This document shows, piece by piece, positions 56,568-64,000 of a stretch of 64,000 nucleotides of DNA. How positions within the stretch are numbered: the first letter of the stretch is position 1; every line of letters begins with the position of its first letter. Source of the DNA: Pseudomonas bananamidigenes (GTDB lineage Bacteria > Pseudomonadota > Gammaproteobacteria > Pseudomonadales > Pseudomonadaceae); NCBI RefSeq assembly GCF_001679645.1, contig NZ_LRUN01000023.1, positions 62,001 through 126,000 of the forward strand, read 5' to 3'. The notes beneath the pieces were generated by a model. The model did no database searches and was not told the origin of the DNA. It saw only the letters and a list, made by a program, of their open reading frames with translations. A program made the position numbers and the translations under genes.

Positions 56568-57791
56568 TCACTCCTTGCTAGATAGGCTGGAAACGGCAGG
56601 AACCTGGAAAACGTGTCGCAAGTAGGCGACGAAATTCGGGTCTTTGCAGTGGGTCTTGCCCGGCTCGTCGGAGATCTTCGCCACCGGCTGGCCGTTGCAG
56701 GCGGTCATTTTAAGCACGATGCTCATCGGTTCGACACCCGGAATGTCACAGGTCAGGTTGGTGCCGATGCCGAAGCTGACATTGATCCGCCCGCGCAGCG
56801 CCCGGAAAATCTCCAGCGACTTGGGCAGCGTCAGACTGTCGGAGAACACCAGGGTCTTGCTCATCGGGTCGATGCCGAGTTTGTGATAGTGGGCGATGCA
56901 TTTTTCGCCCCACTTCACCGGATCCCCGGAGTCGTGGCGCAGGCCGTCGAACAGCTTGGCGAAAAACAGATCGAAATCGCCGAGGAAGGCATCGGTGGTG
57001 ATGCAGTCGGTCAGGGCGATCCCCAACAGGCCGCGGTATTCGCGAACCCAGCAATCGAGGGCGGCAATCTGGCTGTCGATCAGCCGCGGGCCGAGTTGCT
57101 GATGGGCCATGATCCATTCGTGGGCCATGGTGCCCAGCGGTTTCATGTCCAGTTCGCGGGACAGGTGCACGTTGCTGGTGCCGACGAAACGTCCGGGGAA
57201 GTCATGCTTGAGCACGTTCACCACTTCTTCCTGTACGCGGTAGGAAAACCGCCGGCGGGTGCCGAAGTCGGCGACCTGCAGGTGCGACAGCTCTTCGGCC
57301 GAGGCGTTGGCCGTCAGCCAGTCGAATTTGCGGTACAGCTGTTCGCGGGCCTGTTCCAGAGCGGTTTCGCGGTAGCGATAGCGATTGCGCACTTCGCTGA
57401 CGATCGCCAGCAGCGGCACCTCGAACAGAATCACATGCAGCCACGGCCCGCGCAGGCGGATGAACAACTCGCCGTTCTCGATGCCGGTGTGCAGGTAGCG
57501 CAGGTTGAAGCGGAACAGGCCGAGGAATCGCAGAAAGTCAGGTTTGAGGAAGCTGATGCGCTCGAGGAAACTCAACTGATCGGCGCTCAGGCTCAACTCG
57601 GCCAGACGCTCGACCTGGAAGCGGATCTCCGCCAGATACGGGCGCAGATCCTCGCTGTTACGGCAACGGAACTCCCATTCGACTTCGACGTTGGGGTAGT
57701 TGTGCAGCACCGCCTGCATCATCGTCAGTTTGTAGAAGTCGGTGTCGAGCAGGTTCTGCACGATGCGATCGGCAAACACACTCTCGCTCAT
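56568..57791 (-). CDS. pncB: Nicotinate phosphoribosyltransferase
   Basis: PncB makes nicotinate mononucleotide from nicotinate and PRPP, the entry step of the Preiss-Handler salvage route. The 407-residue protein shows [15 protein letters not shown] near the N-terminus, the [16 protein letters not shown] segment, and [18 protein letters not shown] near the phosphate site. ATG 57791 ([15 protein letters not shown]) is the family start; 15 further in-frame codons upstream are unlikely to be translated. It is followed by nadE. Confidence 0.97.
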   Translation of the reverse strand: MSESVFADRIVQNLLDTDFYKLTMMQAVLHNYPNVEVEWEFRCRNSEDLRPYLAEIRFQVERLAELSLSADQLSFLERISFLKPDFLRFLGLFRFNLRYLHTGIENGELFIRLRGPWLHVILFEVPLLAIVSEVRNRYRYRETALEQAREQLYRKFDWLTANASAEELSHLQVADFGTRRRFSYRVQEEVVNVLKHDFPGRFVGTSNVHLSRELDMKPLGTMAHEWIMAHQQLGPRLIDSQIAALDCWVREYRGLLGIALTDCITTDAFLGDFDLFFAKLFDGLRHDSGDPVKWGEKCIAHYHKLGIDPMSKTLVFSDSLTLPKSLEIFRALRGRINVSFGIGTNLTCDIPGVEPMSIVLKMTACNGQPVAKISDEPGKTHCKDPNFVAYLRHVFQVPAVSSLSSKE

Positions 57792-57898
57792 AACGGGGTC
57801 TCCAGGCGGGCCGCGCGTTGGCGCGGTATCAATCAATGGCGCTAGTGGCGCATATCCGGGGTGTGGATTGCCAGCGATTTTTATCTCGGCAGCGGCCC

Positions 57899-58804
57899 TC
57901 AGACCGCGTCAGGACTGTCGATCTGCTCCAGCATCCACTTCACGAAATCCCGCACCTTGGGTACTTCTGCCGCATGTTCCGGGTACGCCAGGTAATACGC
58001 ATCGCTGCTGGGCATTGCATGCTGCCAGGGAATGACCAGTTTGCCGTCGGCCAATTCCTCTTCCACCAGAAACCTCGGCAGCAGGGCGACGCCACAGCCG
58101 ACCTGCGCGGCGCGGATGCACATGTAGAAGGTCTCGAAGCGCGGGCCGTGGTAGCTGTGTTCGGTCTGGCAGCCCTGGCTGTCGAACCAGTCGTGCCACG
58201 CTTGCGGGCGGGAAGCATTTTGCAGCAGGACCAGATCGGTGAGTTGCGTTGGATCAGTCAACGGCCTCTGCGGCAGGCTGCCCGGCGCGCACACGGGAAC
58301 CAGTTCTTCGCCGAACAGCTTCAGGCACTCGGTGCCGGGGCGAGAACCCTGGCCGAAATAGAACGCCAGGTCGCTGCGCCCTTGCAGCAGGTCATCGGCT
58401 TCCTGCTCGTTGCACAGGTCCAGGTGAATCGACGGGTGGCGCAGACGCCAGCCCTTGAGGCGCGGCACCAGCCAGCGGGCACCGAAGGTGGACGGTGTGG
58501 AAACGCGCAGGACTTCGGTCTCACCGCCGTAGGAACGCAGGTAATGGGTCGACATCTCGACCTGGGTCAGGATTTTTCTGACTTCCACCAGGTACAGATC
58601 GCCAGCCGGGGTCATCTGCAAACGGCGGCGGACCCGACGGAACAACAAGTGCTGCAGCAATTCCTCAAGTTGCGCCACCTGCTTGCTGACGGCGCTCTGG
58701 GTCAGGTTCAGTTCCTCGGCGGCCCGGGTGAAACTCAGGTGCCGGGTCACGGCCTCGAAGCACTGCAACGCGGTAATCGACGGCAAGTGGCGTTTGTTCA
58801 GCAT
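57899..58804 (-). CDS. LysR-family regulator beside the amaBA genes
   Basis: The 301-residue protein has the LysR winged helix-turn-helix at about 10-70 ([37 protein letters not shown]) and a substrate-binding effector domain at about 95-295. It is divergent from amaB across a 162-base gap, which is the classic arrangement for control of a target gene. In P. putida the equivalent regulator sits by amaA-amaB and responds to lysine-pipecolate breakdown products. A LysR recognition palindrome in the gap is not obvious by eye. Confidence 0.9.
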   Translation of the reverse strand: MLNKRHLPSITALQCFEAVTRHLSFTRAAEELNLTQSAVSKQVAQLEELLQHLLFRRVRRRLQMTPAGDLYLVEVRKILTQVEMSTHYLRSYGGETEVLRVSTPSTFGARWLVPRLKGWRLRHPSIHLDLCNEQEADDLLQGRSDLAFYFGQGSRPGTECLKLFGEELVPVCAPGSLPQRPLTDPTQLTDLVLLQNASRPQAWHDWFDSQGCQTEHSYHGPRFETFYMCIRAAQVGCGVALLPRFLVEEELADGKLVIPWQHAMPSSDAYYLAYPEHAAEVPKVRDFVKWMLEQIDSPDAV

Positions 58805-58966
58805 GGGCGATCCTTTTTCTTGTCTTTCTGCGCAGCATGAATAAACGGAATGATATCTCGCGTAAAGGTCGTTTGTTGCCTGGCGTTCCTGAAGCTACAA
58901 CTAAAGGCCTGCCCGGGCGTGAAGACGCGTCCGCACACATTCAGTTTTCTGCTTGAGGAGTGACCC

Positions 58967-60457
58967 ATGGTTGCCGCATTGCTTGATCGTCTTGGTGTGA
59001 ACCCGGCCCTGTACCAGAACGGCAAAGTGCCGGTGCATTCGCCCATCGACGGCAGCCGCATCGGCGCCGTGAACTGGGAAGGCCCGGCCGAAGTCGAGCA
59101 GCACATCAGTCGCGCAGATCATGCGTTCGAACACTGGCGCAAGGTACCGGCCCCGCGTCGCGGCGAACTGGTGCGTCAGTTCGGCGAAGTCCTGCGCGAA
59201 TACAAGGCCGACCTTGGCGAACTGGTGTCGTGGGAAGCGGGCAAGATCACCCAGGAAGGTCTGGGTGAAGTGCAGGAGATGATCGACATCTGCGACTTCG
59301 CCGTCGGCCTGTCGCGACAGTTGTACGGTTTGACCATTGCCTCCGAGCGCCCTGGCCACCACATGCGTGAAACCTGGCATCCGCTGGGCGTGGTCGGCGT
59401 GATCAGTGCGTTCAACTTCCCGGTCGCGGTGTGGGCGTGGAACACCACGCTGGCGCTGGTCTGCGGCAACCCGGTGGTGTGGAAGCCGTCGGAAAAAACG
59501 CCGCTGACCGCGCTGGCCTGTCAGGCGTTGTTCGAGCGCGTACTGAAGAATTTCAGCGATGCCCCGGCGCACTTGAGCCAGGTGATCATCGGCGGCCGCG
59601 ATGCCGGCGAAGCGCTGGTAGATGACCCGCGTGTCGCGCTGATCAGCGCCACCGGCAGCACCCGCATGGGCCGCGAAGTGGCACCGAAAGTCGCCGCACG
59701 CTTCGCCCGCAGCATCCTCGAACTGGGCGGCAACAACGCCATGATCCTCGGCCCGAGCGCCGATCTGGACATGGCCGTGCGCGCCATCCTGTTCAGCGCC
59801 GTCGGTACCGCCGGCCAGCGTTGCACCACGTTGCGTCGGCTGATCGCCCATGAATCGGTGAAAGAAGAAATCATCACCCGCCTCAAGGCCGCCTATTCCA
59901 AAGTCCGCATCGGTCACCCGCTGGAAGGCAACCTGATCGGCCCGCTGATCGACAAGCACAGCTTCGAAAACATGCAGGACGCGCTGGAGCAGGCGCTGAG
60001 CGAGGGCGGCCGGGTGTTCGGCGGCAAGCGCCAGTTGGAAGACCAATTCCCCAACGCCTACTACGTGTCGCCGGCCATCGTTGAAATGCCGGAGCAAAGC
60101 GACGTGGTGTGCAGCGAAACCTTCGCACCGATCCTGTACGTGGTCGGTTACACCGATTTCGATGAGGCGCTGCGCCTGAACAACGCCGTGCCGCAAGGCC
60201 TGTCGTCGTGCATCTTCACCACCGATGTGCGCGAGGCCGAGAAATTCATGTCGGCAGTCGGCAGCGACTGCGGCATCGCCAACGTCAACATCGGGCCGAG
60301 CGGTGCGGAAATCGGCGGTGCATTCGGTGGCGAGAAGGAAACGGGCGGCGGTCGCGAGTCCGGCTCCGATGCATGGCGTGCTTATATGCGCCGGCAGACC
60401 AATACCGTGAACTACTCGCTGGAGTTGCCGCTGGCGCAGGGCATTACGTTCGACTGA
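58967..60457 (+). CDS. amaB: L-piperidine-6-carboxylate (2-aminoadipate semialdehyde) dehydrogenase AmaB
   Basis: AmaB oxidises L-piperidine-6-carboxylate to L-2-aminoadipate in the D-lysine/pipecolate catabolic route. The 496-residue protein is an ALDH7-type enzyme. The catalytic Cys is in GTAGQRCTTLRRL near residue 288, and the general-base Glu in ILELGGNNAM near residue 253. The Rossmann segment is ATGSTRMGREV. The start MVAALLDRLGVNPALY and GAG-rich site upstream support ATG 58967. It is transcribed together with amaA and away from the LysR gene. Confidence 0.95.
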   Translation: MVAALLDRLGVNPALYQNGKVPVHSPIDGSRIGAVNWEGPAEVEQHISRADHAFEHWRKVPAPRRGELVRQFGEVLREYKADLGELVSWEAGKITQEGLGEVQEMIDICDFAVGLSRQLYGLTIASERPGHHMRETWHPLGVVGVISAFNFPVAVWAWNTTLALVCGNPVVWKPSEKTPLTALACQALFERVLKNFSDAPAHLSQVIIGGRDAGEALVDDPRVALISATGSTRMGREVAPKVAARFARSILELGGNNAMILGPSADLDMAVRAILFSAVGTAGQRCTTLRRLIAHESVKEEIITRLKAAYSKVRIGHPLEGNLIGPLIDKHSFENMQDALEQALSEGGRVFGGKRQLEDQFPNAYYVSPAIVEMPEQSDVVCSETFAPILYVVGYTDFDEALRLNNAVPQGLSSCIFTTDVREAEKFMSAVGSDCGIANVNIGPSGAEIGGAFGGEKETGGGRESGSDAWRAYMRRQTNTVNYSLELPLAQGITFD

Positions 60458-60483
60458 TCCTTTCGGTCAAGTGGAGATCCCCT

Positions 60484-60573
60484 TGTGGGAGCGGGCTTGC
60501 CCGCGAAAGCGTAAGGTCAGTTGATATAGATGTTGGCTGAAACACCGCTTTCGCGAGCAAGCTCGCTCCCACA
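60484..60573. repeat. Inverted pair of fluorescens-type palindromic repeats between amaB and amaA
   Basis: TGTGGGAGCGGGCTTGCCCG... (60484-60510) and GCTTTCGCGAGCAAGCTCGC... (60547-60573) are near-exact inverse copies with about 36 bases between. It may stabilise the amaB message or reduce read-through into amaA. Confidence 0.8.
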
Positions 60574-60615
60574 GGTTCAGCTGTGTGTTTGGCAGGTTTC
60601 TGTTGGAGTCTGGCA

Positions 60616-61899
60616 ATGCCGTTACGCGAAGAATGTCTGTGGGAAAAGCTCACGCCGCAACGACCGGATAACACGGCGCTCAGGGGCGAGGTCAAAGTCG
60701 ATGTCTGCGTGATCGGTGCCGGGTTTACCGGGCTGTCGGCGGCGCTGCATCTGTTGGAAAAGGGTAAAAGCGTCTGCGTGCTCGAAGCCCATCGCGCCGG
60801 TCAGGGCGGGTCGGGACGCAACGTCGGGCTGGTCAACGCCGGGATGTGGATCCCGCCGGACGAGATCGAGGCCGGGTTCGGCGAGGCGGTCGGCAGCCAG
60901 CTCAACCGCATGCTCGGTGCGGCACCGGCGCTGGTGTTCAGCCTTGTGGATAAATACAACATCGATTGCCAGTTGCGCCGCGAAGGCACCCTGCACATGG
61001 CGCATAACGCCAAGGGTGAGGCGGATCTGCGCAGTCGCGAAGAACAGTGGAAACGCCGCGGTGCACCGGTCGAACTGCTGACCGGAAAAGCCTGCGAACA
61101 AGCGACCGGCACGAAAAAGATAGCGGCTGCGCTACTGGATCGGCGGGCCGGTACGCTCAATCCGATGGCTTACGTCACCGGGCTGGCGAAAGCGGTGGCA
61201 GGGCTTGGTGGCCGGATGTTCGACCATTCGCCGGTCACCCGCCTTGAACGCCAGGGCCAGCAGTGGTCGGTGCAGACCGGGCAGGGTTCGGTGCTCGCCG
61301 AACAAGTGGTGATCGCATCCAACGCCTACACCGAAGGTGACTGGACCGAACTCAAGCGCAACTTCTTCCCCGGTTACTACTATCAGGTCGCTTCGGTGCC
61401 GCTCACCGAAGATGCGGCTCAGGAAATCCTTCCGGGCGGGCAGGGCTCGTGGGATACCCGCCAGGTGTTGAGCAGCATCCGCCGTGACAAGGAAGGGCGC
61501 TTGCTGCTGGGCAGCCTGGGTAACGGCAATCAGAAACCGATCTGGTTTCTCAAGGCCTGGGCCGACCGGGTGCAGCAGCACTATTTCCCCAACCTCAAGC
61601 CCGTGGAATGGGAATGCACCTGGACCGGGCGCATCGCGTTCACCCCCGATCATCTGATGCGCCTGTTCGAACCTGCGCCGGGACTGGTGGCCGTCACCGG
61701 TTACAACGGTCGTGGCGTGACCACCGGTACGGTGGTCGGCAAGGCCTTCGCCGATTATCTGTGTAACGGAAATCCTCAGGCGTTGCCGATTCCCTTTGCA
61801 CCGATGCAGCCCCTTGCAGGCGCGGGCTTGCGCAGTTGCCTGTACGAGGCCGGGTTCTCGCTGTATCACGCGGGCCAGTGCCTGCGCATCGTCATTTGA
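60616..61899 (+). CDS. amaA: L-pipecolate oxidase AmaA
   Basis: AmaA is an FAD-dependent oxidase or dehydrogenase that converts L-pipecolate to the substrate of AmaB. The 427-residue protein has the dinucleotide-binding motif GAGFTGLSAALHLLEKG near residue 40 and the DAO-fold signatures GGSGRNVGLVNAGMW and VTGYNGRGVTTGT. ATG 60616 (MPLREECLWEKLTPQ) starts after a GGAG-bearing region. The order amaB-amaA and the LysR neighbour match P. putida. Confidence 0.95.
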   Translation: MPLREECLWEKLTPQRPDNTALRGEVKVDVCVIGAGFTGLSAALHLLEKGKSVCVLEAHRAGQGGSGRNVGLVNAGMWIPPDEIEAGFGEAVGSQLNRMLGAAPALVFSLVDKYNIDCQLRREGTLHMAHNAKGEADLRSREEQWKRRGAPVELLTGKACEQATGTKKIAAALLDRRAGTLNPMAYVTGLAKAVAGLGGRMFDHSPVTRLERQGQQWSVQTGQGSVLAEQVVIASNAYTEGDWTELKRNFFPGYYYQVASVPLTEDAAQEILPGGQGSWDTRQVLSSIRRDKEGRLLLGSLGNGNQKPIWFLKAWADRVQQHYFPNLKPVEWECTWTGRIAFTPDHLMRLFEPAPGLVAVTGYNGRGVTTGTVVGKAFADYLCNGNPQALPIPFAPMQPLAGAGLRSCLYEAGFSLYHAGQCLRIVI

Positions 61900-62190
61900 A
61901 TGTTGAATTTTGTTGCGCAAAGCGGCGCTTTTTAACGCAGCGACTAGCCTGTAATGGTGCGGGTTGTAGCAGTCCCGCACCAGCAGTGTGCAGTTCGGTG
62001 ACGCGGGCTGTTACAGGCTGGTTGCACGTTGATTGGCGCCGCGGTTGCAATGATGGCGCGTGCGGGTTGCGCCTGAAAAGACAGTTGGTTTCACCTTCCG
62101 CGGTTTAGACGGTTGCACGCCCAATGAAAATGGGAACGAAACAGTCGAAAAAGCAAGAAAGCAGCGACTTTTTGAAGAATAAAAAACCGA
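61900..62190. other. Gene-free region between amaA and the sigma-54 promoter
   Basis: I see no coding region here. GTGCGGG and CCCGCAC (near 61959 and 61974) form a stem-loop with a short loop that may end amaA transcription. The rest may hold activator sites for the downstream sigma-54 promoter. Confidence 0.45.
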
Positions 62191-62206
62191 TGGCACGGCC
62201 CTTGCT
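62191..62206 (+). promoter_or_regulatory. Sigma-54 (RpoN) promoter of the amino-acid ABC transporter operon
   Basis: TGGCACG-GCCC-TTGCT matches the -24/-12 consensus TGGCACG-N4-TTGCW at every fixed position and keeps the exact GG-GC spacing. The binding-protein ATG is 57 bases downstream. RpoN control would tie the transporter to nitrogen status through an enhancer-binding protein. Confidence 0.85.
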
Positions 62207-62262
62207 CTGAGCAATCCAGTGAAGTCGCAGTGCCAACTAAAAAAACCTTGGAGCACCACCTC

Positions 62263-63396
62263 ATGTCCCAGACGTTTTACAAGAAAGGCTTTCTGGCCCT
62301 CGCAGTCGCTACTGCGCTGGGTGTTTCTGCGTTTGCACAAGCTGATGTGAAAATCGGTGTGGCGGGTCCCATGACCGGCGCCAACGCGGCATTTGGCGAG
62401 CAGTACATGAAGGGGGCGCAAGCGGCGGCCGATGCGGTCAACGCGGCGGGCGGCGTCAACGGGGAGAAAATCGTGCTGGTCAAGGGCGATGACGCCTGCG
62501 AACCGAAACAGGCGGTGACGGTCGCCAAGGACCTCACCAACCAGAAAGTCGCCGGTGTGGTCGGCCACTTCTGCTCGTCCTCCACCATTCCTGCGTCGGA
62601 GATCTACGACGAGGCCGGCATCATCGCGATCACGCCGGGCTCCACCAACCCGCAGGTGACCGAGCGCGGTCTGAGCGCCATGTTCCGCATGTGCGGACGT
62701 GACGACCAGCAGGGCATCGTCGCCGGCGACTACATCGTCGACGTGCTCAAGGGCAAGAAGGTGGCCGTGCTGCACGACAAGGACACCTACGGTCAGGGCC
62801 TGGCCGATGCGACCAAGGCACAGCTGGAAAAACGCGGCGTGAAACCGGTGCTGTACGAAGGCCTGACCCGTGGCGAGAAAGACTTCAGCGCCGTGGTCAC
62901 CAAGATCCGCGCGGCCGGTGCCGACGTGGTCTACTTCGGCGGCCTGCATCCCGAAGCCGGTCCGCTGGTCAAGCAACTGCGCACCGAAGGCCTGAAAGAC
63001 GTGAAGTTCATGTCTGACGACGGCATCGTGACCGACGAACTGGTGACCACCGCCGGTGGCCCGCAATACGTCGACGGCGTGCTGATGACCTTCGGCGCCG
63101 ACCCGCGCCTGCTGCCTGACAGCAAGACCGTGGTCGAGCAGTTCCGCAAGTCCGGCACCGAGCCTGAAGGCTACACCCTGTACGCCTACGCCTCGATCCA
63201 GGCCCTGGCCGCCGGCTTCAACGGCGCCAAGTCCAACAAGGGCGAAGACGCTGCCAAATGGCTGAAAGCCAACCCTGTGAAAACCGTGATGGGCGAGAAG
63301 ACCTGGGACGCCAAGGGCGACCTTAAAGTCTCCGACTACGTGGTTTACCAGTGGGACAAGGACGGCAAATATCACCAGCTGGAAAAGCAGAAGTAA
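62263..63396 (+). CDS. Branched-chain amino-acid-type ABC transporter substrate-binding protein
   Basis: The 377-residue precursor has a signal peptide ending SAFAQA. The mature protein starts DVKIGVAGPMTGANAAFG, the Leu/Ile/Val-binding-protein motif. Two cysteines (DDACEPKQAV and GHFCSSSTIP) match the N-terminal disulfide of LivJ/LivK. The ligand is not certain: the PA4913 type may bind other amino acids. ATG 62263 follows GGAG by about 9 bases. It is the first gene of an operon continuing with the permease at 63573. Confidence 0.94.
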   Translation: MSQTFYKKGFLALAVATALGVSAFAQADVKIGVAGPMTGANAAFGEQYMKGAQAAADAVNAAGGVNGEKIVLVKGDDACEPKQAVTVAKDLTNQKVAGVVGHFCSSSTIPASEIYDEAGIIAITPGSTNPQVTERGLSAMFRMCGRDDQQGIVAGDYIVDVLKGKKVAVLHDKDTYGQGLADATKAQLEKRGVKPVLYEGLTRGEKDFSAVVTKIRAAGADVVYFGGLHPEAGPLVKQLRTEGLKDVKFMSDDGIVTDELVTTAGGPQYVDGVLMTFGADPRLLPDSKTVVEQFRKSGTEPEGYTLYAYASIQALAAGFNGAKSNKGEDAAKWLKANPVKTVMGEKTWDAKGDLKVSDYVVYQWDKDGKYHQLEKQK

Positions 63397-63429
63397 GGGC
63401 TGACGCGATCAGTTGATCCCACTCATCCC

Positions 63430-63453
63430 ATGTGGGAGCGAGCTTGCTCCCAC
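63430..63453. repeat. Single fluorescens-type palindrome between binding-protein and permease genes
   Basis: TGTGGGAGCGAG and CTTGCTCCCACA form a perfect hairpin. Its position within the transport operon suggests it sets the higher expression of the binding protein relative to the permeases. Confidence 0.8.
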
Positions 63454-63572
63454 AGGATTCTGTGGTGGTCGGGCTGACTGCGCTCTGACATTGCTCCGAC
63501 GTAAATCTGTATTTTTCCTAGAAGAACCGCGCGCCACGGTGCGCGCAGGTTCTCACTGCGTGAGATTGCGTT

Positions 63573-64000
<428 letters not shown>

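Overview
The window is a stretch of a Pseudomonas chromosome, most likely from the P. fluorescens group. The evidence is the gene order psd-rhdA-HDOD-motAB-rsgA-orn, then queG-nnrE-tsaE-amiB-mutL-miaA-hfq-hflX-hflK-hflC-hisZ-purA, then tRNA-Leu, rnr-rlmB-rpsF-rpsR-rplI-dnaB, then azu-nadE-pncB. This matches the conserved pseudomonad backbone (P. aeruginosa PAO1, roughly PA4958 down to PA4913) in reverse numbering. The sequence is GC-rich, codon use is typical of Pseudomonas, and several fluorescens-type palindromic repeats (GTGGGAGCGAGC...) are present.

Layout. 1-9.7 kb: a partial conserved gene, an OAA-family mannose lectin, phosphatidylserine decarboxylase, a tandem rhodanese, an HDOD protein, the MotAB flagellar stator behind a FliA-type promoter, RsgA, oligoribonuclease and a TRIC-like membrane protein. 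9.8-18.7 kb: an accessory block of four same-strand genes (uncharacterised protein A, leucine-rich-repeat protein, uncharacterised protein B paralogous to A, 1577-residue Rhs protein) lying between the orn side and queG. 18.7-32.8 kb: queuosine, NAD(P)HX-repair, t6A, cell-wall amidase, mismatch repair, tRNA isopentenylation, Hfq, HflX and HflKC genes, then hisZ and purA. Many of these genes overlap by 1-13 bases. 32.9-37.5 kb: a chemoreceptor, then an iron-type ABC permease and binding protein on the minus strand with a Fur-like site. 37.5-45.5 kb: two tandemly duplicated tRNA-Leu(CAG) units, RNase R, RlmB, the S6-S18-membrane protein-L9 cluster and DnaB. 45.5-48.2 kb: a second accessory gene, an 879-residue toxin-like protein sharing an N-terminal module with the LRR protein. 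48.3-54.9 kb: YgiQ, an ATP-grasp/alpha-E fusion with a transglutaminase partner, and a LOG-family protein. 55-64 kb: azurin, NAD salvage (nadE, pncB), the pipecolate/lysine catabolic genes amaB-amaA with a divergent LysR regulator, and the start of a branched-chain amino-acid ABC operon behind a near-perfect sigma-54 promoter.

Three single-base deletions are visible in housekeeping genes: two in hflK and one near the 3' end of purA. Each is the loss of one C or G in a GC-rich run, and restoring one base at each site restores the family sequence. I read them as probable sequencing or assembly errors, not real lesions.

The most novel material is the 9.8-18.7 kb block. The A/B family has no function I recognise, the LRR protein looks like a NEL-type effector lacking its catalytic domain, and the Rhs protein ends in a RelE/ParE-like tail with no visible immunity gene. 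The linked toxin-like gene at 45.5-48.2 kb belongs with these.
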